DNA of 64,000 nt from JAEUMD01 sp937950105 (GTDB taxonomy: Bacteria > Pseudomonadota > Alphaproteobacteria > Rhizobiales > Hyphomicrobiaceae), in the NCBI GenBank assembly GCA_036821845.1, contig DAISIT010000006.1, forward strand, positions 1 through 64,000, read 5' to 3'. The translations under genes and the position numbers were made by a program. Positions 46,947 to 56,580 of the stretch are shown piece by piece; the stretch's first letter is position 1, and every line of letters begins with the position of its first letter. The notes under the pieces are model-generated. The model had not been told where the DNA came from, searched no databases, and saw only the letters and a program-made list of their open reading frames with translations.

Positions 46947-47968
46947 GGCGCCACCCCGCCGACGTGCAGAGGCAGGGGCGCCGCCAGGTTCGAGACGCGG
47001 TTGGCGCGCTCGTCGTGCGGCAGCGGGCGCACGGCGACACGGCCCTTGGCCCGAAGATCGATGATATGCGGCCCGCGCGCGAGGATGTTGTCGAGGCCGC
47101 GATTGGCGATCAGGTCGTCGAGCGCCAGCGCTTCGCCTTCGCTCGGCAGTTCGATGCGCGAGCCGTCGGCGAGATGCAGCGACCAGCGCCGCCCGCCGAC
47201 CCGCTCGCCGAGCGTCAGCGACTGCGCCAGGACCGGCGTGCGTCCGACGAGCGCCAGCAGCGTGCCCGCCTCGCGGTCGGCGGTTTCACCGGCGACGCGC
47301 GGCAGATTCGTGACGCTGCCCGGCGGCACCGCCTGCAGCACGCGCCCGCTCTGGTCGATGAGCGTTTCGCGGTCCCCGAGCCGCCAGACCGCGAAGGCCG
47401 TGCGCTCGGTGATGCGGATGTCGAGACGGCCCGGATATTCACGCGTCAGGTCGGCAGAGAGCACCCACGGCAGCTTTTCGATGCGCGCCTTGGCGGCCTC
47501 GCCGTCGAAACCGACGAGGCTGCGTTCGCGGTCGAGCGCGAGGGCGTCGAAGATGTCGCCGTCGGGCGTGAAGCGATGCCCGAGTATCGAGACCTGATCG
47601 AGGCCGAGGCCGGCCCACTGCGCGGCGGCATCGAGCGACGGCAACAGCATCTCGACGCTGCGCGCGTTGTCGCCGCCGTTGGTCAGCACGGCGAAGACGA
47701 TGGTGCCGGCCAGTGCCGCACTGCCGGCGACCAGCCAGCGCGAGCGCGATGCGGCGGCGCGGCGTGCCGCACGCGACGATGCCGGACGGACCTCGGCGCG
47801 TGGGATTTCGAGCCGGATCGTCTCGGCAGCCGTCGGTGCGGGTGCCGAACCCGACCGGGCGGCCTGCATAGGCATCGGATCGAGCGGTGGCAGCGGCGGC
47901 GGTGGTGGGGGCAACGAAGACGTCGGCGTGCCGGTGCGGGGCGCCGGCGCCTCGTGCGCCCGCCACAT
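46943..47968 (-). CDS. ftsQ: Cell division protein FtsQ (341 aa)
   Basis: Bitopic protein linking the early and late divisome. A cytoplasmic N-terminus with a polyproline run (SSLPPPPPPLPPLDP) is followed by one span (WLVAGSAALAGTIVFAVLTN, about 84-103), a POTRA domain (VSILGHRFTPDGDIFDAL) and the FtsQ beta domain (WVLSADLTREYPGRLDIRIT). Start at 47968 (MWRAHEAPAP) lies 17 nt after the ddl stop; the frame stays open far upstream through ddl, but only as a shadow. Overlaps ftsA by 4 nt. Confidence 0.93.
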   Translation of the reverse strand: MWRAHEAPAPRTGTPTSSLPPPPPPLPPLDPMPMQAARSGSAPAPTAAETIRLEIPRAEVRPASSRAARRAAASRSRWLVAGSAALAGTIVFAVLTNGGDNARSVEMLLPSLDAAAQWAGLGLDQVSILGHRFTPDGDIFDALALDRERSLVGFDGEAAKARIEKLPWVLSADLTREYPGRLDIRITERTAFAVWRLGDRETLIDQSGRVLQAVPPGSVTNLPRVAGETADREAGTLLALVGRTPVLAQSLTLGERVGGRRWSLHLADGSRIELPSEGEALALDDLIANRGLDNILARGPHIIDLRAKGRVAVRPLPHDERANRVSNLAAPLPLHVGGVAP

Positions 47969-47985
47969 CCCGTTCCGGCCTTCGC

Positions 47986-48945
47986 CTACCTGTTGCAACT
48001 CGCGTCCTCGACCATCCAGCGCACCAGCTCGCCGAACGACCAGCCGGCGTGCCCTGCAAGCTCCGGCACCAGCGACGTCGCCGTCATGCCGGGCTGCGTA
48101 TTGACCTCGAGGCACACCAGCTCGCCCGTGCCGCCGGGGGTATCGTCGAAGCGGAAGTCCGCTCTGCTCACGCCACGGCAGCCGAGCGCGCGATGCGCCA
48201 GCAGGGTTAATCTCCGTATATTCTGGTAAACATCCGGTGAAATTTTCGCCGGAAGCTCGTGGCGCGATCCGCCGGGCGCGTATTTGGCGGTGAAGTCGTA
48301 GTAGGGCAGGTCGTCGCGCGGCACGATTTCGATGATGTCGGTGACGAAGTCGCCGATGACGCCACAGGTGAGTTCGCGCCCCGCCACGCAACGCTCGACC
48401 ATCACGATCGCGTCCGCGTCGGCGTTGTCGAGCACCGCCGCTCCGGGTGCATTGGCACCGGGCCGCACGATGACGACGCCGACGCTCGAACCTTCGTCCA
48501 CCGGCTTCACCACGTAAGGCGGCGCCATGACGTGGCGGCTCGCGGCTTCGCGCCTCGTGACGAGATGCGCTTCCGCGACCGTAACGCCGGCCGCCTTCAT
48601 CACCGCCTTGGCGCGCTCCTTGTGCATGGCGAGCGCGGACGCCAGCACGCCCGAATGCGTGTAGGGGATTTCGAGGAACTCGAGGATGCCCTGCACCTCG
48701 CCGTCCTCGCCGTGCTTGCCGTGAAGCGCGTTGAGGCAGACATCGGGCTTGAGTTGCATCAGCCGCGCGGGCAGATCGCGCGCCACGTCGATCAGCGTGA
48801 CGTTGTAGCCCTCGCCCTCCAGCGCCTTGGCAACCGCCGCGCCTGAACGAAGCGACACCTCGCGCTCGGCAGAGAGCCCGCCATAGAGCACGGCGACGTG
48901 ATTGCGGGTGCGGGCGGGGGCGGGACCAAGTTGCGGCGTTGACAT
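47986..48945 (-). CDS. ddl: D-alanine--D-alanine ligase
   Basis: Makes the D-Ala-D-Ala dipeptide for peptidoglycan, 319 aa. ATP-grasp fold with the N-terminal VAVLYGGLSAEREVSLRSG block, catalytic-loop region YVVKPVDEGSSVGVVIV, then READFRFD-like SRADFRFDDT and LEVNTQPGMTATSLVPE with Mg ligands. Start at 48945. It is followed 17 nt later by ftsQ. Confidence 0.96.
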   Translation of the reverse strand: MSTPQLGPAPARTRNHVAVLYGGLSAEREVSLRSGAAVAKALEGEGYNVTLIDVARDLPARLMQLKPDVCLNALHGKHGEDGEVQGILEFLEIPYTHSGVLASALAMHKERAKAVMKAAGVTVAEAHLVTRREAASRHVMAPPYVVKPVDEGSSVGVVIVRPGANAPGAAVLDNADADAIVMVERCVAGRELTCGVIGDFVTDIIEIVPRDDLPYYDFTAKYAPGGSRHELPAKISPDVYQNIRRLTLLAHRALGCRGVSRADFRFDDTPGGTGELVCLEVNTQPGMTATSLVPELAGHAGWSFGELVRWMVEDASCNR

Positions 48946-49049
48946 GCGGTGTGATCCCCTCGGGCGAGTGTTTGTTCGGAGCGCTCAATAACGCAGCAAG
49001 CCGGGAAGCGCGAGCGGGATACGGGAACTTGCACTCACGATCGAAGGGG

Positions 49050-49487
49050 TTACTTGGTCCCGACCCCGGTCGAAGCCGCAGCCGCAGGCCGACACTCCGG
49101 GCCGCTCTGGCCCTGAGCAGCGCATTTGTCGGCACGTGCCCGCTCGGCGGCCGGAGCTTCGATCAGCACCATGTACAGAGACACCGCGGCTATCGCCGCG
49201 AGAAGCAGCGCGCTCACCGCGCCGAAGACCTTGGCGAGGGGAGACCACTCGCCCGGACCATAGATGCAGAACAGCGTCGCCAGCCCCAGCAGCGGCCACA
49301 CCAGCAAGAGGTCCACACGGATGTTGCACGTGCCGTCGCACAGCACGCCGTTGGTCATCTGGTATTCGTAGACTGCGTACAGCAACCAGGCCGCCGCCGC
49401 CACGAACAGGCCGGCACGCGGCTGCTTCGAAGCCTTGATCAGGAAGTACAGAGTCACGGCCGCAGCGACGAACACGAAAAAGAGCAT
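49050..49487 (-). CDS. Four-span membrane protein of unknown function inside the dcw cluster (145 aa)
   Basis: No recognised family. Four hydrophobic spans: LFFVFVAAAVTLYFLI, AGLFVAAAAWLLYAVYEY, VDLLLVWPLLGLATLFCIYG and VFGAVSALLLAAIAAVSLYM. A disulphide-capable pair (LCDGTC) lies in the loop between spans two and three. Start at 49487 has an excellent ribosome-binding site (GGAGGGGGA). It lies between murB and ddl, where other Hyphomicrobiales usually have no extra gene or a different one. A role in envelope biogenesis is possible but unsupported. Confidence 0.65.
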   Translation of the reverse strand: MLFFVFVAAAVTLYFLIKASKQPRAGLFVAAAAWLLYAVYEYQMTNGVLCDGTCNIRVDLLLVWPLLGLATLFCIYGPGEWSPLAKVFGAVSALLLAAIAAVSLYMVLIEAPAAERARADKCAAQGQSGPECRPAAAASTGVGTK

Positions 49488-49664
49488 TGTCCCCCTCCGA
49501 TCCAGCCGATCCTCGTGCCGGGAACTACCCCACAGACGGACACGGCCGCCCGCTATCGTCAAGGAACCAACCTCTCGCTCGCTCGCGCACACGCATCGAC
49601 GCGGTTTACGAGATCGCAAGCGAATCTTGGGAGGTTTGCCGATGCTGGATGAGGGAGGGACACG

Positions 49665-50009
49665 ATGAAACTTTCGCCGATGATTGCCGGCGCAATCTCT
49701 TGCCTCGCTTTGACGGCCTGTGGCCCTTCCGAAGGAGACGGTGTCGATGCCAACCTGCAGTGCGCGGCGCTGATCAGCGCGGCGAGCGAACTCGTCCGGA
49801 CCGGCAAAGCCGAAAATGACCCTGTGCTGGGGAAACAGGCATTGGGGCGTTCGATGCTCTACCTCAACGCCTACGCCATTCCCAAGAAACTGAAAGAACC
49901 CGAAGCGTTCGCAGAGGTGAAGTCCGTTCGCGCGAAGCTGATCGACACGCGCCCACCAGCCGAGATCATGGACCGCGCCAAACGCTGCGTGGATCGCAGC
50001 CCGCGATAG
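49665..50009 (+). CDS. Small lipoprotein, unknown function, on the opposite strand of the dcw cluster
   Basis: 114 aa with a clear lipobox: MKLSPMIAGAISCLALTAC, lipidated at C19, followed by Gly. The mature part is short and helical (LQCAALISAASELVRTGK) with two more cysteines. GAGGGAGGG upstream of the ATG at 49665 supports translation. It is the only plus-strand gene inside the minus-strand dcw cluster. It is convergent with murB (8 nt apart) and divergent from the four-span gene. No family recognised. Confidence 0.68.
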   Translation: MKLSPMIAGAISCLALTACGPSEGDGVDANLQCAALISAASELVRTGKAENDPVLGKQALGRSMLYLNAYAIPKKLKEPEAFAEVKSVRAKLIDTRPPAEIMDRAKRCVDRSPR

Positions 50010-50017
50010 CGCAGGCT

Positions 50018-50998
50018 TCAACCCGCCGCCGGCGCGACCTCGGCCAACGCCTCGCCGACCGCGTGGCCCACCAGCGGCACGCCGAGCCGGATGATCTCCC
50101 AGTTGAGCGTGATGCCGCTCGCCGCCTTCACCCGCGCACGCACGGTTTCGCCTAACCGCTCGATGTCTTCGGCGGTGGCGTTGGCGTCGTTGATGAGAAA
50201 GTTGCAGTGCATGTTCGAGACATGCGCGCCGCCGACGCGATAGCCGCGCAGGCCCGCTGCGTCGATCAGCTTCCAAGACGAGTGGCCGGGCGGGTTCTTG
50301 AAGGTCGAGCCGCCGGTGTGCTCCTTGATCGGCTGGTTCTTCTCGCGGTAGTCGGCGACCTCGGCCATTTTCGCCTGGATTTCGACCGGTTCGCCGGGGC
50401 GGCCCTGGTACAGCGCCTCGGTGAAGATCCAGTCCTCCGGCACGCCGCAATGACGATAGGTGTAGCCCATGTCGGCGAGGCTCAACTCGTGGATGGTGCC
50501 GGCGCGATCGACCGCGCGCACCGACACCAGTACATCCTTGGTCTCGGTGCCGTGCGCGCCCGCGTTCATGCGCAGCGCGCCGCCGATCGAGCCCGGAATG
50601 CCGCGATAGAAAGCGAGCCCGTCGATGCCGGCATCGGCCGCCGCGCGCGCGAGCTTCACGTCCGGCACCGCGGTGCCGGTGCGGATACGATGGCCCGGCT
50701 CGACCCTGGTTTCGCCGAAGCCCTTGCCGAGGCGGATGACGACGCCCGGCACGCCGCCGTCGCGCACCAGCAGGTTCGATCCGAGGCCGATGACGAACAC
50801 CGGCAGCTCTGCGGCCACGTTCCTGAGGAAGTACGCGAGGTCGGCTTCGTCGGCGGGAGTGAACAGCACCTCGGCAGGGCCGCCGACGCGGAACCACGTG
50901 ATGTCGGCGAGCCTGGTGCCAGCCGACAGGCGGCCGCGCAGCTCGGGCAATTGCAGTTTCAATTCGTCGGCGAGAGAGGTCGCGGTCACGTCGCTCAT
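50018..50998 (-). CDS. murB: UDP-N-acetylmuramate dehydrogenase MurB
   Basis: FAD enzyme that reduces UDP-GlcNAc-enolpyruvate to UDP-MurNAc, 326 aa. FAD-binding blocks: TWFRVGGPAEVLFTP and VIGLGSNLLVRDGGVPGVVI. GIPGSIGGALRMNAGAHG carries the diphosphate contacts, and the catalytic Ser region is TGGSTFKNPPGHSSWKLIDA. Its ATG overlaps the murC stop by 4 nt (ATGA). The C-terminal EMLR-type tail ends VGEALAEVAPAAG. Confidence 0.96.
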   Translation of the reverse strand: MSDVTATSLADELKLQLPELRGRLSAGTRLADITWFRVGGPAEVLFTPADEADLAYFLRNVAAELPVFVIGLGSNLLVRDGGVPGVVIRLGKGFGETRVEPGHRIRTGTAVPDVKLARAAADAGIDGLAFYRGIPGSIGGALRMNAGAHGTETKDVLVSVRAVDRAGTIHELSLADMGYTYRHCGVPEDWIFTEALYQGRPGEPVEIQAKMAEVADYREKNQPIKEHTGGSTFKNPPGHSSWKLIDAAGLRGYRVGGAHVSNMHCNFLINDANATAEDIERLGETVRARVKAASGITLNWEIIRLGVPLVGHAVGEALAEVAPAAG

Positions 50999-52425
50999 TC
51001 TCCCGCGAGGCGCGGCTGCTCGGCGAGCCAGCCGGGAAGCGCGTGTGCCCATTCGGTCGAGGTGCCGGCGCCGAGGAAGACGATCATATCGTCAGCGTGG
51101 CCGTAGCGGCCGACGAGTCCGATCAGCTCGGTCGGGCTGTCGATGACCAGCACGCTCGGGTGCCCGGTGGCGCGGATCGCGTCCGCGATCGAATGATTGT
51201 CGATGCCGGCGATGGGCTGCTCGCCCGCCGTGTAGAGCGGTCCGACGACGACGCTGTCGGCATCGCGGAAGCAGGCGGCGAAATCACCGAACAGGTCGCG
51301 GATGCGCGTGTAGCGGTGCGGCTCGAACACGGCGATGACGCGGCCCTTGGCGCCCGCGCGCGCTGCCTGCAGCACGGCGGCGATTTCCGCCGGATGGTGG
51401 CCGTAGTCGTCGTAGAAGACGATGCCGTTCCAGTCGCCGGTCGGCTGGAAGCGGCGCTTGACGCCCGAGAAGGTGGCGAGCCCGGCACGGATCTTGTCGT
51501 CGCTAATGCCGGCCTCCGCCGCAACGGCGATGGCCGCGAGCGAGTTCAGCGCGTTGTGACGGCCGGGCAGCGGCAGTTCCAGCCCCGAGAGCTTGCGGGC
51601 GCCCCCGGCGACGCGCGCGGACAGCTCCACGTCGTAGGTCGAGACGTGACCATCCTGTCGGTGCGCCGTGACGACGACGTCGGCGCCCGGCCTGGTGCCG
51701 TAAGTGAGCAGGCGACGGCCGTCGGTGCGCATGTCGAGACGCGCCACCATGTCGGCGACGACCGGGTGATCGACGCACGCGACCAGCAGCCCGTAGAACG
51801 GCACGTTTCGCATAAACGCCTCGTACTCGCGGTGCATGGTCTCGACCGAGCCGAAATAGTCGAGGTGCTCGGGGTCGATGTTGGTGACGATGCCGATCTC
51901 GGTCGGCAGGCGAATGAAGGTGCCGTCGCTCTCGTCGGCCTCGACCACCATCCACTTGCCGTTGCCGAGGCGGGCGTTGGTGCCCCACGAATTGATGATG
52001 CCGCCGGTTATCACAGTCGGGTCGAGACCGGCGCTCTCGAACATGTGCGAGACCAGCGACGACGTCGTGGTCTTGCCGTGCGTGCCGGTAATGGAGACGG
52101 TCGAATAGAGCCGCATCAGCTCGGCCAGCATTTCGGCGCGACGGATGATCGGCAGACCCTTGGCGCGGGCGGCTTCCAGCTCCGGATTGCCCTTCTTCAC
52201 CGCCGTCGAGATGACGACCTGGCGGGCGCCGACGAGGTTGATGGCATCGTGGCCGACGAACACGCGCACGCCCTTGGCGCGCAGGCGCCGCACGTTGGCG
52301 CTGTCCTTCTGGTCGCTGCCCTGGACCGAATAGCCCTTGGCCAGCAGCACCTCGGCGATGGCGCTCATGCCGATGCCGCCGATGCCGATGATGTGGAACG
52401 TCCCGAGGTCACGGGGCATCTGCAT
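50995..52425 (-). CDS. murC: UDP-N-acetylmuramate--L-alanine ligase MurC
   Basis: Adds L-Ala to UDP-MurNAc, 476 aa. N-terminal Rossmann domain HIIGIGGIGMSAIAEVLLAK, the ATP site TGTHGKTTTSSLVSHMFE, then YDDYGHHPAEIAAVLQAAR and FEPHRYTRIRDL in the C-terminal part, all in order. The ribosome-binding site is GGGGGAAG. It is 204 nt downstream of murG and coupled to murB. Confidence 0.97.
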   Translation of the reverse strand: MQMPRDLGTFHIIGIGGIGMSAIAEVLLAKGYSVQGSDQKDSANVRRLRAKGVRVFVGHDAINLVGARQVVISTAVKKGNPELEAARAKGLPIIRRAEMLAELMRLYSTVSITGTHGKTTTSSLVSHMFESAGLDPTVITGGIINSWGTNARLGNGKWMVVEADESDGTFIRLPTEIGIVTNIDPEHLDYFGSVETMHREYEAFMRNVPFYGLLVACVDHPVVADMVARLDMRTDGRRLLTYGTRPGADVVVTAHRQDGHVSTYDVELSARVAGGARKLSGLELPLPGRHNALNSLAAIAVAAEAGISDDKIRAGLATFSGVKRRFQPTGDWNGIVFYDDYGHHPAEIAAVLQAARAGAKGRVIAVFEPHRYTRIRDLFGDFAACFRDADSVVVGPLYTAGEQPIAGIDNHSIADAIRATGHPSVLVIDSPTELIGLVGRYGHADDMIVFLGAGTSTEWAHALPGWLAEQPRLAGE

Positions 52426-52629
52426 GGTTGGTCTTCCCCCTCGTCAGTGTCTCGTGTCCCGGAACGCGAACCGGCGCCAAACCCATCATTCGAACCGGGA
52501 GAGACCGAAACCGTTCCCCACCCCGCATTCCGGACATGCCGCGCACCCCCATGCACGTTGCATGCCGCTCTCCGCACACCGATCCTCGCGGCACGGACAG
52601 GACCACCGCGAAGCGCTTCGCGCCGACGC

Positions 52630-53733
52630 CTACCCGGCCGCCAGTTCCTGCACCAGATCGGCCAGCCGCGCCACAGCGTCGGGCCGCCCCTGTTTCTTGG
52701 CCGCAATTGCAGCCGCAGAAAGGCGGTCCGGCGCGCGCATCAGCGCTTCGATCTCGCCCGCCAGCCGGGATGCATCGAGATCCTTCTGCTGGATACACCA
52801 TCCGCCGCCCGATTCGGCGAGCCGCGTCGCATTATAGAGCTGATCGTTGTCCAGCGAATGAGGCAAAGGTACGAAAATCGCCGGCCGTCCGAGCACCGCG
52901 ATTTCCGACACCGAGGAGGCCCCGGCACGGGCGATGACCAGGTGGGCGGTTGCCATGATTTCGGGCAGATTCTTGAAGAACGGCGAGACGTTGGCCGCGA
53001 TTCCCGCCTCCGCGTAAGCGGCCTGCACACGTTGCATATCCTCGTCGCGTGCCTGCTGCACCACCTCGAGCCGGCGGCGCAGGTCGTCCGGCAACTGCAG
53101 CAGGGCCGGCGGCACCGTGTCCGAGAAATAGCGCGCGCCCTGGCTGCCACCGAACACGACCAGACGAAAGCGATCCGCCGGCCCCGCCGCCACGTAGGCC
53201 GCCGCCGAGGCCGCGATCACCTGATCGCGCACGGGGTTGCCGGTGAAGCGCAACTTCGAGCGCAGTGCCTCATCTATGCCGCGCACCTCCTCGAACGAGG
53301 TCGCGATCGCCGTCACGCGCTTCGCCAGCATCCTGTTGGCGCGGCCGAGGATGGCGTTCTGCTCGTGCACCGCCGTCTTGATGCCCTTCATGCCGGCGGC
53401 GATCAGCGGCGGGAACGTCGGATAGCCACCGAAGCCGATGACGACGGCCGGGCGCACCTCGCCCATCAGCGCCAGTGCCTTGCGCACGCCGCGCGCCAGC
53501 GTCAACCCGGTCTTTGCCATGGCAAGCGGAGAGCGTCCGGCAAGGGTCGCCGCCGGCACCTGATACGTGTGGCGGGCCGGAAAGCCGGTTCCGTAACGGT
53601 CGCCGCGTTCGTCGGTGACGAGATCGACGACGATGCCGCGCCGGCCGAGTTCCTCCGACAGCGCGAACGCGGGGAACAGATGCCCGCCGGTGCCGCCCGC
53701 CGCCAGCATGACCGTCCGTTCCGATTTACTCAT
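52630..53733 (-). CDS. murG: Lipid II synthase MurG
   Basis: Membrane-associated GT28 glycosyltransferase that adds GlcNAc to lipid I, 367 aa. Motifs: LAAGGTGGHLFPAFALSEEL (about residues 10-29), IGFGGYPTFPPLIAA, HEQNAILGRANRML, VVFGGSQGARYFSDTVP and the donor site ARAGASSVSEIAVLGRPAIF. Start at 53733 (MSKSERTVMLAAGG); Met at 53760 is an in-frame alternative. Confidence 0.97.
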   Translation of the reverse strand: MSKSERTVMLAAGGTGGHLFPAFALSEELGRRGIVVDLVTDERGDRYGTGFPARHTYQVPAATLAGRSPLAMAKTGLTLARGVRKALALMGEVRPAVVIGFGGYPTFPPLIAAGMKGIKTAVHEQNAILGRANRMLAKRVTAIATSFEEVRGIDEALRSKLRFTGNPVRDQVIAASAAAYVAAGPADRFRLVVFGGSQGARYFSDTVPPALLQLPDDLRRRLEVVQQARDEDMQRVQAAYAEAGIAANVSPFFKNLPEIMATAHLVIARAGASSVSEIAVLGRPAIFVPLPHSLDNDQLYNATRLAESGGGWCIQQKDLDASRLAGEIEALMRAPDRLSAAAIAAKKQGRPDAVARLADLVQELAAG

Positions 53734-53803
53734 GCGGCTTCGCCCCGTCGTCTCGTTCATCCACGCCCCTGTACACGCACCCATGCCGTCCGTCCGCAAT
53801 CCA

Positions 53804-54994
53804 TCATTCCGCCGGACCGAGCCGGGCACCCCGCGGCGCGTCGCCGAGATCGACGGCGGGCCGCAAGCGCCCCGGATCGAGATGCAGACGATCCGGGCGC
53901 CGTCGTGTCAGGGCAAGCAGCATGCCGAGCGTGATCGACACGGCGATCATCGACGACCCGCCAGCCGAGATGAAAGGCAGCGTCATGCCCTTGGCGGGAA
54001 TGAGGCCGACGTTGACCGCCATGTTGATGAGCGCTTGCAGGCCGAATAGCAGCGCCAGCCCCTGGATCGCCAGCCGCGTGCGCGCATCGGGTTCGCGCGC
54101 CGCGCATTTCAGCGCTCTCAGCACGATGAAGGCGAACAGCGCCAGCAGCACCAGACACGCGACGACGCCATACTCTTCCGCAACCACCGCGGAAATAAAA
54201 TCGGTGTACGCATCGGGCAGAACCGTCTTGATGGTGCCCTCACCCGGACCGCGACCGAAGAAGCCGCCTTCGCCGAACGACTGCATGGCGCGCTCGACCT
54301 GCGTGTTGTCGCCGCTGTTCGGCTGCAGGAAGCGGTCGACGCGGCTCTGAACGTGCGGGAAGACGTGGTAGGCACCGGCGAGGCCCAACGCACCTGCTGC
54401 CGCAACGCCGATTGCGGCAAGGATCGGCTGTCCCGACAGCAGGAACTGCGCCCCCCACACGAGCGAGATGAGCAGCGTCTGCCCGACGTCCGGTTGCGAC
54501 ACCAGCAGCGCCGCCAGCACCACACCGAGCAGCACGACGAGCGGCAACGCCGGCATGTCGCGGCGCGTCTGCGCTTCGGCGAACAGCCAACCGGCCACCA
54601 CCGCAAACGCCGGCTTGGCGAATTCCGACGGTTGCAGCGAGTGCCCGGCAATGCTGAGCCAGCGGCGTGCCCCATTGATCTCGGCGCCCGTCAGGTGCAC
54701 GGCGACGAGGCCGGCGAGCGAGGCCAGCAGCAGCGCCAGCGAGAAGCGGCGCACCCCCGCAGGCTTCAACAGCGAGACGGCCAGCATGGTCGTGACGGCG
54801 AGCGCCGAATAGACGACGTGGCGCTCGACGAAATGGAACGTGCTGAAGCCCTTCTTCAGCGCCACCGCCGGGCTCGCCGCGAGCGACAGCACGAGCCCCG
54901 TCGCCACCAGCACCAGCACCGCCGCGAGCAAACCGTGATCGACGGTGAACCACCACTGCGCGAGGCGCCCGCGATCGGCCCGGCTCACGCGCAT
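53804..54994 (-). CDS. ftsW: SEDS-family peptidoglycan polymerase FtsW
   Basis: Septal peptidoglycan glycosyltransferase with about ten spans, 396 aa. SEDS signatures: GARRWLSIAGHSLQPSEFAK with the catalytic-loop region, SQPDVGQTLLISLVWGAQFL, GRGPGEGTIKTVLPDAYTDF, and NVGLIPAKGMTLPFISAGGS. The C-terminal tail (RPDRLHLDPGRLRPAVDLGD) is longer than in E. coli. 13 nt after murD. Confidence 0.96.
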   Translation of the reverse strand: MRVSRADRGRLAQWWFTVDHGLLAAVLVLVATGLVLSLAASPAVALKKGFSTFHFVERHVVYSALAVTTMLAVSLLKPAGVRRFSLALLLASLAGLVAVHLTGAEINGARRWLSIAGHSLQPSEFAKPAFAVVAGWLFAEAQTRRDMPALPLVVLLGVVLAALLVSQPDVGQTLLISLVWGAQFLLSGQPILAAIGVAAAGALGLAGAYHVFPHVQSRVDRFLQPNSGDNTQVERAMQSFGEGGFFGRGPGEGTIKTVLPDAYTDFISAVVAEEYGVVACLVLLALFAFIVLRALKCAAREPDARTRLAIQGLALLFGLQALINMAVNVGLIPAKGMTLPFISAGGSSMIAVSITLGMLLALTRRRPDRLHLDPGRLRPAVDLGDAPRGARLGPAE

Positions 54995-55007
54995 GGCGTT
55001 GCTCCGC

Positions 55008-56477
55008 TCATGCTGCGCGGCCTTTCATGGTGACGCCGGGTAGTGTCGCGACCAGCGCCAAGAATTCGTCGCCGCGATGCTCGAAGCTCTTGAACTGATC
55101 GTAGGAGGCACACGCGGGTGACAGCAGCACCACCGGTTCCTTGGCAGCGCTGGCGCTCGCGTCGCGCGCGGCGGCGGCGACCGCGACGCCGAGCGTACCG
55201 CACCGCTCGTAAGCCACCTTGCCGTCGAGCGTCGCCGCGAACTGCTCGCTGGCGGCGCCGATCAGATAGGCCTTCGCGATGCGCGGGAAGTACGCCGCCA
55301 GCGTCGCGATGCCGCCCTCCTTCGGCTTGCCGCCAAGGATCCAGTAGATGTCCGACGGGAACGCCGCCAGCGCCTTCTCGGTGCTGTCGGCGTTGGTCGC
55401 CTTGCTGTCGTTGATGAACAGCACCGAGCCGGCGCGACCGGCTTCTTCCATGCGGTGCGGCAGGCCGGGATACGACGCGAGCGCCACCTGCCAGTCGATG
55501 CCGGCCTGGACGCCACTCAGATTGCCGAGTTCGCGCACTGCGGCGATGGCGCCGAGCGCGTTCTGCGTGTTGTGCGCGCCGCGCAGAGTCGAGATGCCGG
55601 CGGTGGTCGCGAGCCGCACGGCGAGGCCCGTCGCATCGGAGCAGATCAGCCAGCCGTCGTGCTCGCAGTATCCCGGCGCAATGGCGCGCTTTGCGCTCAC
55701 AGCCGCAACAGGACCAGCGGCGATCCTGCGTCTCACGATGGCGAGGCTGTAGTCGTCGTCGATGCAGCCGACCGCCACGCCGCTCGTTTGCACCAGCCGC
55801 TCCTTGATGGCGGCATAGTTGTTCATGGCGAGATCGAGATCGTCGGCGGGGCCGTGACGGTCGAGATGATCCGGCGTCAGGTTCAGCAGCACACCGACGC
55901 TTGGCGCGAGGCCCGGCGTCAGGTCGATCTGGAAAGAGCTCATTTCGATGACATGGATTCGATCGGGCGACGGCGGCTCCAGCGTCAGGATCGCCTTGCC
56001 GATGTTGCCGCCCATCTGCACGTCGCGGCCCGCACAGCGCAGGATGTGCGCGATGAGGGCCGTGGTGGTCGATTTGCCGTTGGTGCCGGTAATGCAGACG
56101 ACCGGCGCCTCCGGGCAGTGCGCGGCGCGCTCGCGGAAGAACACCTCGATGTCGCCGATCACCTCGACCGGCGCGCGGCCGGCGGTTGCGCGTCGCGCGC
56201 TTTCCTTGCGTGCTTCCAGCACGACCCAATGTGGCTCGGGGTGCGTCAACGGAACGCCGGGCGCGAGCAGCAGCGCGTCGATGCCGGTCCAGTCCTCGGC
56301 GCGGAGATCGCGCACCGCGAAGCCCTGCACTGCGGCCGCCGCGCGTCCCGGCTCGCCGTCGTCCCAGCAGACGACATCGGCGCCGCCCTCGACCAGCGAG
56401 CGTGCGGAAGCGAGGCCCGAGCCGCCGAGGCCGAACACGGCCACGCGCTTGCCGTTGAATGTCGTGGCGCGAATCAT
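55008..56477 (-). CDS. murD: UDP-N-acetylmuramoylalanine--D-glutamate ligase MurD
   Basis: Adds D-Glu to UDP-MurNAc-L-Ala, 489 aa. N-terminal VAVFGLGGSGLASARSLVEG, the ATP site CITGTNGKSTTTALIAHILR, NLTPDHLDRHG, and the C-terminal FINDSKATNADSTEKALAAF and LLSPACASYDQFKSFEHRGD. Start at 56477. Followed 13 nt later by ftsW. Confidence 0.97.
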   Translation of the reverse strand: MIRATTFNGKRVAVFGLGGSGLASARSLVEGGADVVCWDDGEPGRAAAAVQGFAVRDLRAEDWTGIDALLLAPGVPLTHPEPHWVVLEARKESARRATAGRAPVEVIGDIEVFFRERAAHCPEAPVVCITGTNGKSTTTALIAHILRCAGRDVQMGGNIGKAILTLEPPSPDRIHVIEMSSFQIDLTPGLAPSVGVLLNLTPDHLDRHGPADDLDLAMNNYAAIKERLVQTSGVAVGCIDDDYSLAIVRRRIAAGPVAAVSAKRAIAPGYCEHDGWLICSDATGLAVRLATTAGISTLRGAHNTQNALGAIAAVRELGNLSGVQAGIDWQVALASYPGLPHRMEEAGRAGSVLFINDSKATNADSTEKALAAFPSDIYWILGGKPKEGGIATLAAYFPRIAKAYLIGAASEQFAATLDGKVAYERCGTLGVAVAAAARDASASAAKEPVVLLSPACASYDQFKSFEHRGDEFLALVATLPGVTMKGRAA

Positions 56478-56580
56478 GTGTCGAAATCTAACCGAGTTGG
56501 AGGCAACGCGCTGTTGCCGCGCCGCCCGCTTGCATCAGCGGATGAGGTTCGTAAGCCTCTCGGATCGCCGCCAGACTTTT

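Noticed and set aside
46943..49135. A 730-codon open frame reading through ftsQ and on across ddl
   Set aside because: Only the part up to about 47968 reads as FtsQ. The rest is an out-of-frame shadow of ddl, which has a full set of ATP-grasp motifs in another frame.
49050..50897. A 615-codon open frame that includes the four-span membrane gene
   Set aside because: Only the 145 residues from the ATG at 49487, with a strong ribosome-binding site, look like protein. The upstream part is a shadow of murB and of the opposite-strand lipoprotein gene.
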